Source: Nostocales cyanobacterium HT-58-2
GTDB taxonomy: Bacteria; Cyanobacteriota; Cyanobacteriia; Cyanobacteriales; Nostocaceae
DNA length: 64,000 bases
Reading direction: 5' to 3'
Assembly (NCBI GenBank): GCA_002163975.1
Contig: CP019636.1
Location: 3,049,001-3,113,000 of the forward strand
Part shown: positions 27,435 through 35,969 of the stretch, one piece after another
How positions within the stretch are numbered: the first letter of the stretch is position 1
Layout of the letters: each line of letters begins with the position of its first letter
Notes under the pieces: model-generated
What the model was told of the DNA's origin: nothing
What the model saw: the letters and a program-made list of their open reading frames with translations, nothing else
Database searches by the model: none
Translations under genes and position numbers: made by a program

Positions 27435-27759
27435 AGTTGCAATTGTTACTGGTGCTTCTGCAGGGATTGGTGAGGCTACAGCTATTGCATTGGCAGCAGA
27501 GGGGGCAAAAGTGGCGATCGCTGCAAGACGAAGCGGTCATTTAAATGCAGTGGCAGAACGTATTAAAAACAGTGGTGGTCAAGCTTTCCCCATTGTCGCA
27601 GATGTCGCCAATGAAATACAGGCACGCGATATCGTGGAAAGGACAAAAGCCGAATTTAGTTGTGTGGATATTCTTGTCAACAATGCAGGTGTTGCATACC
27701 AAGGTGAGATTGATGGTGCAAATACTTCCGAATTGGAGAGCATCCCGACACAGATGTAA
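27412..27759 (+). pseudogene. Truncated short-chain dehydrogenase (SDR), N-terminal half
   Basis: The N-terminal Rossmann half is intact: KVAIVTGASAGIGEATAIAL (cofactor motif GASAGIG), ADVANE and VDILVNNAGVA (NNAG). At about codon 108 homology ends abruptly and the frame closes after SELESIPTQM. Catalytic Ser, Tyr and Lys are absent, so no SDR activity is expected. The DNA after the break encodes, in another frame, the tail of a HAD hydrolase, which indicates a deletion junction near 27735. The start overlaps the MFS gene; GGAGAAA is its ribosome-binding site. Confidence 0.85.
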
Positions 27760-27887
27760 TGGGAGCAAAGCGCGTCGGGATGAAAAGTTTTTGGAAGAAA
27801 GACTTAGGTTGGCAAGAGTCAGAAATTTCAGACGAAATTGTTGATGATTTATCAGATCTGCCTGTGATGCTAAAACGTTTTTCATAA
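27738..27887 (+). pseudogene. HAD-hydrolase C-terminal fragment
   Basis: In the frame beginning at 27738 the sequence reads EHPDTDVMGAKRVGMKSFWK, then KDLGWQESEISDEIVDDLSD and LPVMLKRFS with stop at 27885-27887. HPDTDVMGAKRVGM is the motif IV region of HAD hydrolases (GDHPxxDxxGAxxxGM). It has no start and lies directly behind the broken SDR, so it is the other side of the same deletion. A complete HAD gene follows at 27937. Confidence 0.8.
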
Positions 27888-27936
27888 CTAGATAAATTCT
27901 AACCTAAGCCTAAATCAATCATAAATAATCAGAACT

Positions 27937-28599
27937 ATGGATGCTGTACTGTTTGATATGGATGGCACTTTATTAGACAGCGAACCACTAATCGATATTT
28001 CTTTGATAAAAATTTGTCGAGAACTTGGCATTGAATTAACAGAAATTATCATAGAACAATTTAGGGGCTGTGATAGTCCAACATTCTGGAAATACCTTAT
28101 CAGTGAATTTAATTTAACTCTGTCAATAGAAGAGTGTGTTTTAAAGGAAACATATGGTTTTGTAGAAGAAGTCAAAAATAATGCTAATCTTGCACCTATT
28201 GAGGGAGTTAAAGAATTGATTGATGAACTTTTAGGATTTGGTATTCCTTTGGCTCTGGCATCTTCATCTTCAAGAATAAAAATAAAGACAATTTTGGACA
28301 TCTTTGGAATGCAAAGCAAATTTCGTGCCAAAATCTCAGGTCAGGACGTTGAACGAGGAAAACCTGAACCTGATATTTTTTTATTAGCAGCTAAAAGCCT
28401 GAATGTAAATCCAAGTCGCTGCGTTGTGATTGAAGACTCAGAAAACGGTGTAAAGGCTGCTAAAAAAGCAGGGATGAAATGTGTCGGTTTTGCAGGATTA
28501 GAACATAACAAACAGAATCTAACAAGTGCAGATTTAATTGTGAAGAGTTATTCGGATTTGAACATCCAAAGATTACAGCAGTTATTCGACTACAGCTAA
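27937..28599 (+). CDS. HAD family hydrolase, beta-phosphoglucomutase-like
   Basis: The protein has 220 residues. Motif I is FDMDGTLLDSEP (Asp about 7 and 9), motif II is LASSSSR, motif III is RGKPEPDIFLLAAK, and motif IV is VVIEDSENGVKAAKKAGM. The cap domain lies between residues 18 and 80. The set of motifs is that of the PGMB/phosphatase group, acting on sugar phosphates or similar. It appears complete. It sits among HAD fragments (27738 and 29439), which suggests local duplication or gene loss. Confidence 0.92.
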   Translation: MDAVLFDMDGTLLDSEPLIDISLIKICRELGIELTEIIIEQFRGCDSPTFWKYLISEFNLTLSIEECVLKETYGFVEEVKNNANLAPIEGVKELIDELLGFGIPLALASSSSRIKIKTILDIFGMQSKFRAKISGQDVERGKPEPDIFLLAAKSLNVNPSRCVVIEDSENGVKAAKKAGMKCVGFAGLEHNKQNLTSADLIVKSYSDLNIQRLQQLFDYS

Positions 28600-28635
28600 C
28601 GCCCTGTCATTCTTATCCCTTTGTAGTCAAGACTT

Positions 28636-29337
28636 TCACTGTTCTTTGATTAAAGGAATATCTTGTACCAGCCACAATCCTAAACTCTTATCTTGATACA
28701 AACCACCTCCTTCGCTACATTGCTCATTGAGCAGTCGTAGAGGTGTTGGAAAATGAAAAGGCGGTTTTTCCAAATTGAGTAACCGCCAATCACCTGTAAC
28801 AATATCTTCGTTTTCTTCACAATTTGGGAAAGTCGTTGTTAGCAGGTAAGGAATTTGGCTGCTTTTGATATTATCAATAGCAGAGTGAATATCTGCAAAA
28901 GAAAGGTGTACAAAACAGTCTCGGCATAATAACAAGTCTGCCATTGGTAGAGATTCGCTTGTCAAATCCAGCGTTATAAACTGATAATTTTGACTTCCGT
29001 ACTGCCTGTGATTTTCTACAATCAGTTCATACAGAATATCTGCACCAATATAACGTGAAATTGGTAAGTTGATGAACTGCATCCAACTAAAATCTCCACA
29101 GGGTAAGTCGAGAAGTACTTCCACTTGTAATGTCTTAAGGAGTGCTGGAAGTTCAGCTTCAAGCTGTTGTGTTTGGCTTCTACTAGCTCCCTCACCTGAA
29201 ACAGAATCGGGTCCGCACCAATGATTCTTTTGGTAAATATGGCGGAAAGTGTTACTGAGTGAAAAGGTCATGCCTGTGGATGCCTGCTTCTCGAAGTAGT
29301 AAGGATCAAAAGGGACGTTATCTCGTCGATTGTTCAT
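28636..29337 (-). CDS. Class I SAM-dependent methyltransferase-like protein
   Basis: The protein has 233 residues. The SAM-binding motif I is VLLDLPCGDFSWMQ (LDLPCGDF instead of the common DxGxGxG), followed by YIGADILYELI (motif II acidic residue) and MADLLLCRDCFVHLSFADI (motif IV). The rest is FPTPLRLLNEQCSEGGGLYQ. This LPCGD type occurs in glycan- or lipopolysaccharide-associated methyltransferases in my memory, but I would not name a substrate. Convergent with the HAD gene before it and divergent from the truncated HAD gene after it. Confidence 0.82.
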   Translation of the reverse strand: MNNRRDNVPFDPYYFEKQASTGMTFSLSNTFRHIYQKNHWCGPDSVSGEGASRSQTQQLEAELPALLKTLQVEVLLDLPCGDFSWMQFINLPISRYIGADILYELIVENHRQYGSQNYQFITLDLTSESLPMADLLLCRDCFVHLSFADIHSAIDNIKSSQIPYLLTTTFPNCEENEDIVTGDWRLLNLEKPPFHFPTPLRLLNEQCSEGGGLYQDKSLGLWLVQDIPLIKEQ

Positions 29338-29438
29338 GGAATGTATTCATGAAAACAACATTTTTTAGACTCAATATTGGATAATAACAAAATTTCTCAA
29401 AGACGACTTTTGCAAAAGTGAACTTTTTAGGATAAAAA

Positions 29439-29816
29439 ATGAAGAAATTTGATTTAGTTATTTTTGATTGTGATGGTGTTCTTGTAGATAGCGAGCGAAT
29501 CACAAATACTGTTTTTGCTAAAATGCTGAACGAATTAGGTTTAACTGTAACATTAGATGATGTGTTTGATACCTTTGTTGGAAACTCAATGGCAAGGTGT
29601 CTAGAAATTATCCAAGATATGCTTGGTAAACCTGTACCAGATAACTTTGTCTTGGAATACAAGAGACGAATTACTGAAGATTTAAGAGCAAATTTGAAGC
29701 CAGTCAGTGACATAAATAATGTTTTAGATATTTTAAATAAGCTTGAGCTTGCTTATTGCGTCGCCTCAAGTGGCGACCATGATAAGATGCAGACAACTCT
29801 GAGAATTAAAGTATAG
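29439..29816 (+). pseudogene. Truncated HAD family hydrolase
   Basis: A HAD N-terminus is clear: FDLVIFDCDGVLVDSERITN (motif I) and motif II YCVASSGDHDKM. The frame stops at residue 125, soon after motif II, with loss of motifs III and IV that should fill another ~90 residues. The following 200 bp contain no HAD-like sequence in any frame that I can see, so the 3' part was deleted. The surviving piece would lack the Lys and second Asp needed for catalysis. Confidence 0.8.
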
Positions 29817-30025
29817 GTTGAGTTTTGTTGCTCCAAATCAACTATTAACCTGTCTTGCTTTTTGCAAGTAGCTGTGCAAATATGATTAAAATATCATATT
29901 CATACCGACTCACCGTATTTTATGACCACTTTACAATTGGTCATGATGATGGTCAGACAAAAGTTTTCATGGTTGCATTTATGTGACAAAAGCGATGTGG
30001 TTCTCCTTTTTCTACAACTACAACT

Positions 30026-30271
30026 TTGATGTGCTACATTGAGGCGATCGCCGCTCGTGCTGGGGTGGGCAAAGAAACTATTTACCGTTGGTGGTCTTCT
30101 AAGGCAGCGGTGATTATGGAAGCATACGCAGAACAAGCAGCACAGAATATTCCTACAATTGATACGATTCATGGTCCGGTTTGGTATCGACTGCTGTTAA
30201 AGCATGCACCCTTGGATGATGCATTTGCTGCAGAATTAGTGAATTTTTTGATAGCAGGAATATTGGCTTAG
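30026..30271 (+). pseudogene. TetR-family regulator with N-terminal loss and internal deletion
   Basis: The frame starts inside a TetR HTH: IEAIAARAGVGKETIYRWWS followed by SKAAVIMEAYAEQA. It then jumps after IPTIDT to GPVWYRLLLKHAPLDDAFAA and ELVNFLIAGIL, which looks like the final helix of a TetR/AcrR ligand domain. About 90 central residues and the first ~20 are missing. A dyad TGACCA-N9-TGGTCA (29923-29943) upstream could be a former operator. Non-functional as a regulator in this form. Confidence 0.75.
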
Positions 30272-30331
30272 CCGCAGTGACCCGTACACAGTAAGCTTTG
30301 TTATTTCGATGTTTTCCCTTGTATCTTGTTC

Positions 30332-30361
30332 GGGTGGTTCTACATTAGAGCCACCCTTTTT
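30332..30361 (+). terminator. Rho-independent terminator
   Basis: GGGTGGTTCT-ACATT-AGAGCCACCC followed by TTTTT; one G-T pair in a 10-bp stem. It lies 60 bp after the TetR relic and survives although the gene is broken. Confidence 0.85.
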
Positions 30362-30492
30362 GTATGCATAGACTCAACGTTATATTAACGCTCACATCTT
30401 TTGACTTACCCAGGAATACGCTTAATTGGTATTCTTTTATCTAAGAAAGTCGCAACCATATAGTATAAATTAAGTTCAAAAAGTTCATCACT

Positions 30493-31836
30493 ATGAGTTC
30501 TCACGTAGAAGTCGCAATTGTGGGTGCAGGCATTTCTGGTTTGAGTGCAGCTTGGGAATTGCATAAGTTGGGAATTGAATCTCTGGTTGTACTGGAAGCC
30601 AATTCACGAGTAGGAGGACGCACTCTTAATTATCCACTGGTGTCAGGGGGTTATGTTGAACAAGGTGGCACTTGGGCAGGTCCTACCCAAACTGCCTTGC
30701 TAAACCTAGCAAAAGAAATGGGGGTTAGTACCAAAAAAGGAAAGCTTGAAGGTCTGACATTCTATGGCTTCCGCCAGAAATGGACTATGCTAGAACCATC
30801 TCCAACGTCTGAATCGCACATTGCTCAAAAAGATTTCGCTCAAGCGATGACGACATTTGAAGCTTTGTGCCGGACTGTTCCTGTGGAAGCTCCTTGGCAA
30901 GCTCCTGATGCAAACGTATTAGATTCTATGACAATGGGGGCGTGGATTGAGCAGAATACAACGACAGATGAAGCACGAGCTTGGTTCGAGGGATGTGTGC
31001 GACAAATCATCAGCGGTGATCCACACAAAGTTTCGCTTTTATGGATGCTTCATTTTGTCCACACAGCAGGATTCAATGATTTGCTAGAGACTGCTGAAGA
31101 TTTTGGATTCGTTGGTGGAACACAACAGATTTCCCTAAATATCGCACAACACTTAGGGGAAAGGATTTTACTAAATGCACCTGTTACTGAAATATTGGGT
31201 TACGATGGTTCCCTGGTTCAACTTGTTTCTGAACGTGGGGTTGTGTATGCTCAAGAAGTTATTGTGGCGATGATGCCCAAAACTGTTGGTCGCATCAAAT
31301 TCCATCCACCTCTGCCGGCAATTCACCGTCAACTGATTGCACAGTGGGAGACGATGAGTTGGATTAAATTCCATGCTATTTACGAACAACCTTGGTGGCA
31401 AGGTCAAATTATAAGCGGTCACTTTCTCAATATTGATACGAAAATTGAGGCGTTTGATATCTCGCCGGAAGATGGAAGTAAAGGTGTCATTGTTGGATTG
31501 TTAGCTCCTGATTACGCAACGTTACCAGAGTTGAAACGCCGAGAGTTATGCCTTACATTTCTTGGAGAAACTTTTGGCCAAGCAGCACGACAACCACTGG
31601 AGTTTATAGAATTCGATTGGAATAATCAACCTTGGACAGGTGGATGTATTTCTGCCTTGCCACCTGGTTTACTCACTGCAGCTGGTTCTGCTCTTAATAG
31701 TCCAGTCGGTCGGATTCATTGGGCTGGTACAGAACGCTCTAGTGTCTGGGTCAACTATATTGAAGGTGCGATTCGCGCTGGACAAAAGGCTGCTCATGAT
31801 GTGGCAGCTAGGTTGAGGTCTGTTTCTACAACCTAA
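30493..31836 (+). CDS. Flavin-containing monoamine oxidase family protein
   Basis: The protein has 447 residues, full length for flavin amine oxidases. The FAD motif is VAIVGAGISGLSAAWEL, then the ribose-binding LEANSRVGGRTL and GGTWAGPTQ. The C-terminal FAD motif is INWAGTE-like: IHWAGTERSSVWVNYIEGAI. Members oxidise primary or polyamines or L-amino acids to aldehydes or imines with H2O2 release. The substrate is not evident. A single gene, not obviously in an operon; it ends convergent to the Tam-like methyltransferase gene. Confidence 0.94.
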   Translation: MSSHVEVAIVGAGISGLSAAWELHKLGIESLVVLEANSRVGGRTLNYPLVSGGYVEQGGTWAGPTQTALLNLAKEMGVSTKKGKLEGLTFYGFRQKWTMLEPSPTSESHIAQKDFAQAMTTFEALCRTVPVEAPWQAPDANVLDSMTMGAWIEQNTTTDEARAWFEGCVRQIISGDPHKVSLLWMLHFVHTAGFNDLLETAEDFGFVGGTQQISLNIAQHLGERILLNAPVTEILGYDGSLVQLVSERGVVYAQEVIVAMMPKTVGRIKFHPPLPAIHRQLIAQWETMSWIKFHAIYEQPWWQGQIISGHFLNIDTKIEAFDISPEDGSKGVIVGLLAPDYATLPELKRRELCLTFLGETFGQAARQPLEFIEFDWNNQPWTGGCISALPPGLLTAAGSALNSPVGRIHWAGTERSSVWVNYIEGAIRAGQKAAHDVAARLRSVSTT

Positions 31837-32009
31837 TACCGCTTGGCGAAATTTAAAATACTCTCCAGGGGTCTGCGTCTACAAAGTTGAAAGTTCAAAA
31901 ACTTTACAGCACAATTTTCACTTTCGCCAACAACAGGGAGCCTGTATAGACGGATGTGACACATATTCTTGTGTTTGGTAATTTGGCAAAGACTTCATAA
32001 GGTCCTGTG

Positions 32010-32030
32010 AAATCTAACTGTGTTAGATTT
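32010..32030. repeat. Perfect 9-bp hairpin between convergent genes
   Basis: AAATCTAAC-TGT-GTTAGATTT lies in the 277-bp gap between the amine oxidase and methyltransferase genes. It has no long T-run, so it may be a weak bidirectional terminator. Confidence 0.45.
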
Positions 32031-32113
32031 AGGAACAGAATTATACCAACAGATAAGTCAGAGACATTTTTTGTCGTCGCCACTGTATTTAGATTTTGAA
32101 TTTTGAAAACCTG

Positions 32114-32884
32114 CTAATTGTTTAAGCGTCCCCACATCAAGATACGTTTATATGGAAAAAAGAACGGACGCTCATCTTCGAGATAGTTCATCAACTTCTG
32201 GGTGTACCGTTCCACAAATCGCTCGTAAGTCTCGGCATCAAGTCGCTGCTGATACGCCGTGAGCAGTGTCCCGCGATACCACTCTATGACTGCTTCCCGT
32301 GAAGGTAAAATATGTCCGTAAATTTGCAGCCTGACCTCTTGCTCGACAAACCCCAATTTGTAAAGTAACTTTGCGTAATCCTCTGGCGTCAGTACCTCTA
32401 AGCGCCGCACATATCCCCCTAGTTCCTGACTAAACTCTTGTGCTGTTTCTGCTGCCACAATATGGACTGGTTCTGAATCCATCGCTGGGACTTGTACGGC
32501 AAGCTGTCCATCTGGTTGCAACTTTGCACGCAACTTCTCAAACAATACCTTATGTCCCTTCACCCACTGCAAAGCCGCATTGGAAAATACCAAATCAAAC
32601 TTTCCTAGAACAGGATCATCCTCAATCTGTCCAAACTCAAAGCGCAATCCATCTCCCTCAAACTGACGCGCTTTTTGTAGCATATTCTCTGAGGCATCCA
32701 ACCCCACAGTTTCTCGTGCTGCTAACTTCTGATGCAGATACTGTGTTAACTTCCCCGTTCCACATCCGAGATCCAGAATTCGCAAGCCTTCTTGCCTACG
32801 CATCATGTCTGCTAAGTCGTAAAATGGGCGACTTCTTTCTTGTTGAAATCTTTCATATAAGTCTGGATTCCATGTGTCTTGCAT
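32114..32884 (-). CDS. tam: Trans-aconitate methyltransferase-like SAM methyltransferase
   Basis: The protein has 256 residues, the family's length. It starts WNPDLYERFQQERSRPFYDL as in Tam enzymes. SAM motif I is ILDLGCGTGKLTQYL, then VGLDASENML, FDLVFSNAALQWVKGH (motif for the Tam/BioC group) and GQLAVQVPAMDSEPVH. Tam methylates trans-aconitate, a by-product that inhibits aconitase. The assignment is by motif similarity; other small acids are possible substrates. Monocistronic as far as seen. Confidence 0.85.
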   Translation of the reverse strand: MQDTWNPDLYERFQQERSRPFYDLADMMRRQEGLRILDLGCGTGKLTQYLHQKLAARETVGLDASENMLQKARQFEGDGLRFEFGQIEDDPVLGKFDLVFSNAALQWVKGHKVLFEKLRAKLQPDGQLAVQVPAMDSEPVHIVAAETAQEFSQELGGYVRRLEVLTPEDYAKLLYKLGFVEQEVRLQIYGHILPSREAVIEWYRGTLLTAYQQRLDAETYERFVERYTQKLMNYLEDERPFFFPYKRILMWGRLNN

Positions 32885-33065
32885 TTCGAGACTCTATTTT
32901 TGATGTAGACGACAAAAAACGATAGGTCAAGGAATCTAGTGCTTTAGTAGGAAGCTCGACAGTTGGTATGCTACAGAATACTTCAATTAAGCCCAATTGC
33001 GTACTACGACAATCTTGAACCTGTTTTCACCAGATAAATTGTAGTCTAGGGATAAGTTGTCATCT

Positions 33066-33791
33066 CTACTCCTTCACCAATACTTCTCGCAGCATAACTG
33101 CTAAATCCTGCAATGCACGTTCACCATCCCCCACAAACGTTGTGCCATGCATTGTAGCCAGTGTATGGGGCTTGAGTGCTGCCAATTCCTGGAGAATGCG
33201 ATTGGTATGTGTTGTGTACGGTATGTAATTGGGAAAGGGGCTTGCTTCGTAATCGACGATTGTTTTACGCGATCGCTCCATAACATCGGACTCAGTGATT
33301 GGCTCTACATCTCCAAACTGATGAAACAGATCTGAGCACAATAGTGTCTTATGAATTGTTTCAAAGAGCAGTCCTGCATCCCAACCGTGGGGAACCTGTG
33401 GTGTATGATGAAACTGAAATTGATATTTACCAGTGTTCAACACTTCACCGTGTTGCATACTCTTTGCCGGACGGATGGCAAAATCGTCCACACTCACAAA
33501 GGCTGCCACAGGGCTACAGATTGTCTGAGCATTTGGTGCAATGGAAAGCCATTCATTGAGTGATCCACACTCGTCGGCTTCAAAATGGCTAAAGCTAATC
33601 CAGCGAATCTGTGATGGGTCAATGATCGCCGCTACAGCATCATGTATCATTGGAAACATCCCCTTTAGACCCGTATGAAACAATAGTGGTTCTTCGTCCT
33701 TCACCAGAAACTGGTTGAACTGAAGGTCTATCTTTGAGTCATAGGTTGAGATGCGATAGATATCAGGGGCAATTTCGGTAATAGTGGTCAT
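33066..33791 (-). CDS. MBL-fold di-iron protein (flavodiiron ODP-like, stand-alone)
   Basis: The protein has 241 residues. The metallo-beta-lactamase fold carries ligands in the flavodiiron pattern: [14 protein letters not shown] (HxExD), [28 protein letters not shown] and ATMHG. The usual ligand after HxExD in flavodiiron proteins is H; here it is C (ADEC). No flavodoxin or flavin reductase domain is attached, so this is a stand-alone ODP-like protein. Roles of such proteins (O2/NO reduction or sensing) are not settled. An SDR and a quinone oxidoreductase lie upstream on the same strand. Confidence 0.82.
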   Translation of the reverse strand: MTTITEIAPDIYRISTYDSKIDLQFNQFLVKDEEPLLFHTGLKGMFPMIHDAVAAIIDPSQIRWISFSHFEADECGSLNEWLSIAPNAQTICSPVAAFVSVDDFAIRPAKSMQHGEVLNTGKYQFQFHHTPQVPHGWDAGLLFETIHKTLLCSDLFHQFGDVEPITESDVMERSRKTIVDYEASPFPNYIPYTTHTNRILQELAALKPHTLATMHGTTFVGDGERALQDLAVMLREVLVKE

Positions 33792-33940
33792 AGTTGTGAA
33801 ATTTATACTGGTAGCTGAAACTACCTTTTGCGTCCTCTTTTAGCTTACTTTCAAGACTAGCCAAATGATATCTGTCAATGAAGAAGAATGTCGCTATACA
33901 GAACTCAGTAATCAGCAATGCTTGAAGTAGAGGTAACCGC

Positions 33941-34741
33941 TTAAACTCCAGGAGTCTGCCCACCATCAACGTGAATTTCTGCTCCTGTGATAGAAGAAGC
34001 AAGGTCTGAAACCAAAAAGAGAGCGAGTGCTGCAATTTCGTCTGGCTGAACAATTTTCCCTAACGGAATAGCTTTAATTGATTCCGCTTTGACCTCCTCG
34101 ACACTAACACCACGAGCTTGAGCATTTTGTTCTGCCAAACTATTAGCTCGTTCAGTTGCAGTTAGACCTGGTGAGATAGCGTTAATGCGAATGTTATGGA
34201 GGGCTAATTCTTTAGAAACTCCTCGGGTGAAGTTTAGTAAGGCAGCATTTGTTGTCCCACCTGCTAGAAAGTTAGGACGAGGCGTGCGTCCAGCACCACC
34301 GACAATGTTGACAATTCGCCCATCACGACGCTTAATCTGGTGAGGCACTACCGCTTTTACCAAGCGAATGTAGCCCAATAATTTTAAATTCCAGGCGTCT
34401 AAAAACGCTTCGTCACTTAACTCTAGAAATGCTCCTGCACGGGCTGAACCAGCATTGTTGATTAAGATATCAATCTGACCGAAGCGTTCAAGGGTAGTAG
34501 AGACGACTTTATCAATATCAGATGCCTGAGTCAAATCAGCACTGATGGCAATGACTTCACCACCCAAGGTAGGCTGTGCCTGAATGCTACTCACTGCTTT
34601 GTCTAGTCGTTCTGGATCACGGGCTGCGATCGCAACACGAACACCTTCTCTGTACAGGGCTTTGACCGTAGCTAAACCAATCCCTGCACTACCTCCTGTA
34701 ACAATCGCTGCTTTACCTGATAGTTGTAGATCCAGGCTCAC
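33941..34741 (-). CDS. SDR-family protein lacking the catalytic YxxxK
   Basis: The protein has 266 residues, starting at GTG with a strong AAGGAGG. The NAD(P) motif is VTGGSAGIGLATV, NNAG is in DILINNAGSA, and the C-terminal PDEIAALALFLVSDLASSIT, GAEIHVDGGQTPG is classic. At the active-site helix the sequence is GRTPRPNFLAGGTTNAALLN: the positions of Tyr and Lys are taken by other residues (GTTNA). It may be a binding protein or work by a changed mechanism. It is co-directional with the MDR gene 38 bp upstream. Confidence 0.87.
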   Translation of the reverse strand: MSLDLQLSGKAAIVTGGSAGIGLATVKALYREGVRVAIAARDPERLDKAVSSIQAQPTLGGEVIAISADLTQASDIDKVVSTTLERFGQIDILINNAGSARAGAFLELSDEAFLDAWNLKLLGYIRLVKAVVPHQIKRRDGRIVNIVGGAGRTPRPNFLAGGTTNAALLNFTRGVSKELALHNIRINAISPGLTATERANSLAEQNAQARGVSVEEVKAESIKAIPLGKIVQPDEIAALALFLVSDLASSITGAEIHVDGGQTPGV

Positions 34742-34779
34742 TGCGTACCTCCTTCATGTTGTTTAATTCGAGATATTAT

Positions 34780-35727
34780 TTAATCCGAGATGTGCAATAC
34801 AGCTTTGCCAGTGTAGTGCCTGTCAAGTAAGTTCTGTGCTAAGTCTGCAACTTGCGTCCAAGGAGCTTCCACTTCAATATAAGGGCGCAACTTACCCTCT
34901 GCTACCAGTTCTACAAGCCGTTTCAGACCAACAGCTGCGGATTCTCGTTTCAGTTCGTGAAACAAAATCAAACCGTAGAAAGTTGCACCACCAATCCCAT
35001 AGAAGCGGGCGGCGTCGAATGTCACTTCAGACCCTCCTGAAGTTCCAAACAGCACTAACACTCCATCTTGTGCCAATAAGCCAAGAGCCGTCCCAAGTAT
35101 TTTTCCGCCCACTGACTCCACAATAAGATCGTAAGGACCATACTCGCTTGCTGGTGAGAGGTCTTCGCCAACAACTACGGAGTGCGCTCCCGCCTCTTTG
35201 ACCAGAGCTTCTTGTTCTGAACTACGAATATGTGCCACAACACGCGCTCCTGAGAGCCGTGCCAATTGAATAGCAAAGTTTCCTACTCCACCCGATGCCC
35301 CTGTAATCAGTACTGTACGCCCTAAAAGCAAACCACCTTTGCGCAGAGCATGGTATGCAGTCAGACCAGCTACAGGTAGTGTGGCAGCCTGCGCAAATGA
35401 TACCGAAGACGGCAGTTCAGCTAAAGCATCGATAGGAACGGGCACGAGTTCTCCCCATGCACCGGAGCGGCGTAAGCCCACCACACGCGCTCCTTTAGGA
35501 GGACCCGAACCATCAGCAGCAGAGATTTCAACTGTACCAGCCAAATCCCAACCAGGCTGCCAACCTGCCTCAGCAGTGGTGGAACGTCTGACCTCACCTC
35601 GATTAAGGGAAATAGCCGCGACTCTTACCAGTGCTTCATTTGGCGCAGGCGTTGGTGCTTCCACCTCACCGAGTACTAGACGCCCTGGCACATTCGGGTC
35701 AACAATGACAGCACGTATTTTGCTCAT
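34780..35727 (-). CDS. Zinc-binding-type MDR oxidoreductase (quinone oxidoreductase-like)
   Basis: The protein has 315 residues. The GroES-like domain (about 1-120: APNEALVRVAAISLNRGEVR, GWDLAGTV) precedes the Rossmann domain with the nucleotide motif LITGASGGVGNFAIQLA. No four-cysteine structural zinc motif or catalytic zinc ligand set is visible, so it belongs to the zinc-free quinone oxidoreductase/enoyl reductase branch. NADPH-dependent reduction of quinones or enones is the likely reaction. First gene of a probable two-gene unit with the SDR gene 38 bp downstream. Confidence 0.92.
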   Translation of the reverse strand: MSKIRAVIVDPNVPGRLVLGEVEAPTPAPNEALVRVAAISLNRGEVRRSTTAEAGWQPGWDLAGTVEISAADGSGPPKGARVVGLRRSGAWGELVPVPIDALAELPSSVSFAQAATLPVAGLTAYHALRKGGLLLGRTVLITGASGGVGNFAIQLARLSGARVVAHIRSSEQEALVKEAGAHSVVVGEDLSPASEYGPYDLIVESVGGKILGTALGLLAQDGVLVLFGTSGGSEVTFDAARFYGIGGATFYGLILFHELKRESAAVGLKRLVELVAEGKLRPYIEVEAPWTQVADLAQNLLDRHYTGKAVLHISD

Positions 35728-35969
35728 AAAAAATATCCTACCTTGAGTGCAAAACTGAGGTCTGGATTCTGTCTGAACTCCTGAATAGGTGGTGCTTTGT
35801 TTAGTGTGTGCAATACGTACACCTAGTCTGTCTTAACTCTAAACGTCTTCAACTAGGTCAACAACATTTATTAATCTACGGTAAATTGATATATTTTGTG
35901 AACTTTTTAATGTAGAAAGCAGATTATCATAAACAACTTACACAAGCAAGCCCAGTAATCATTTAGTTA

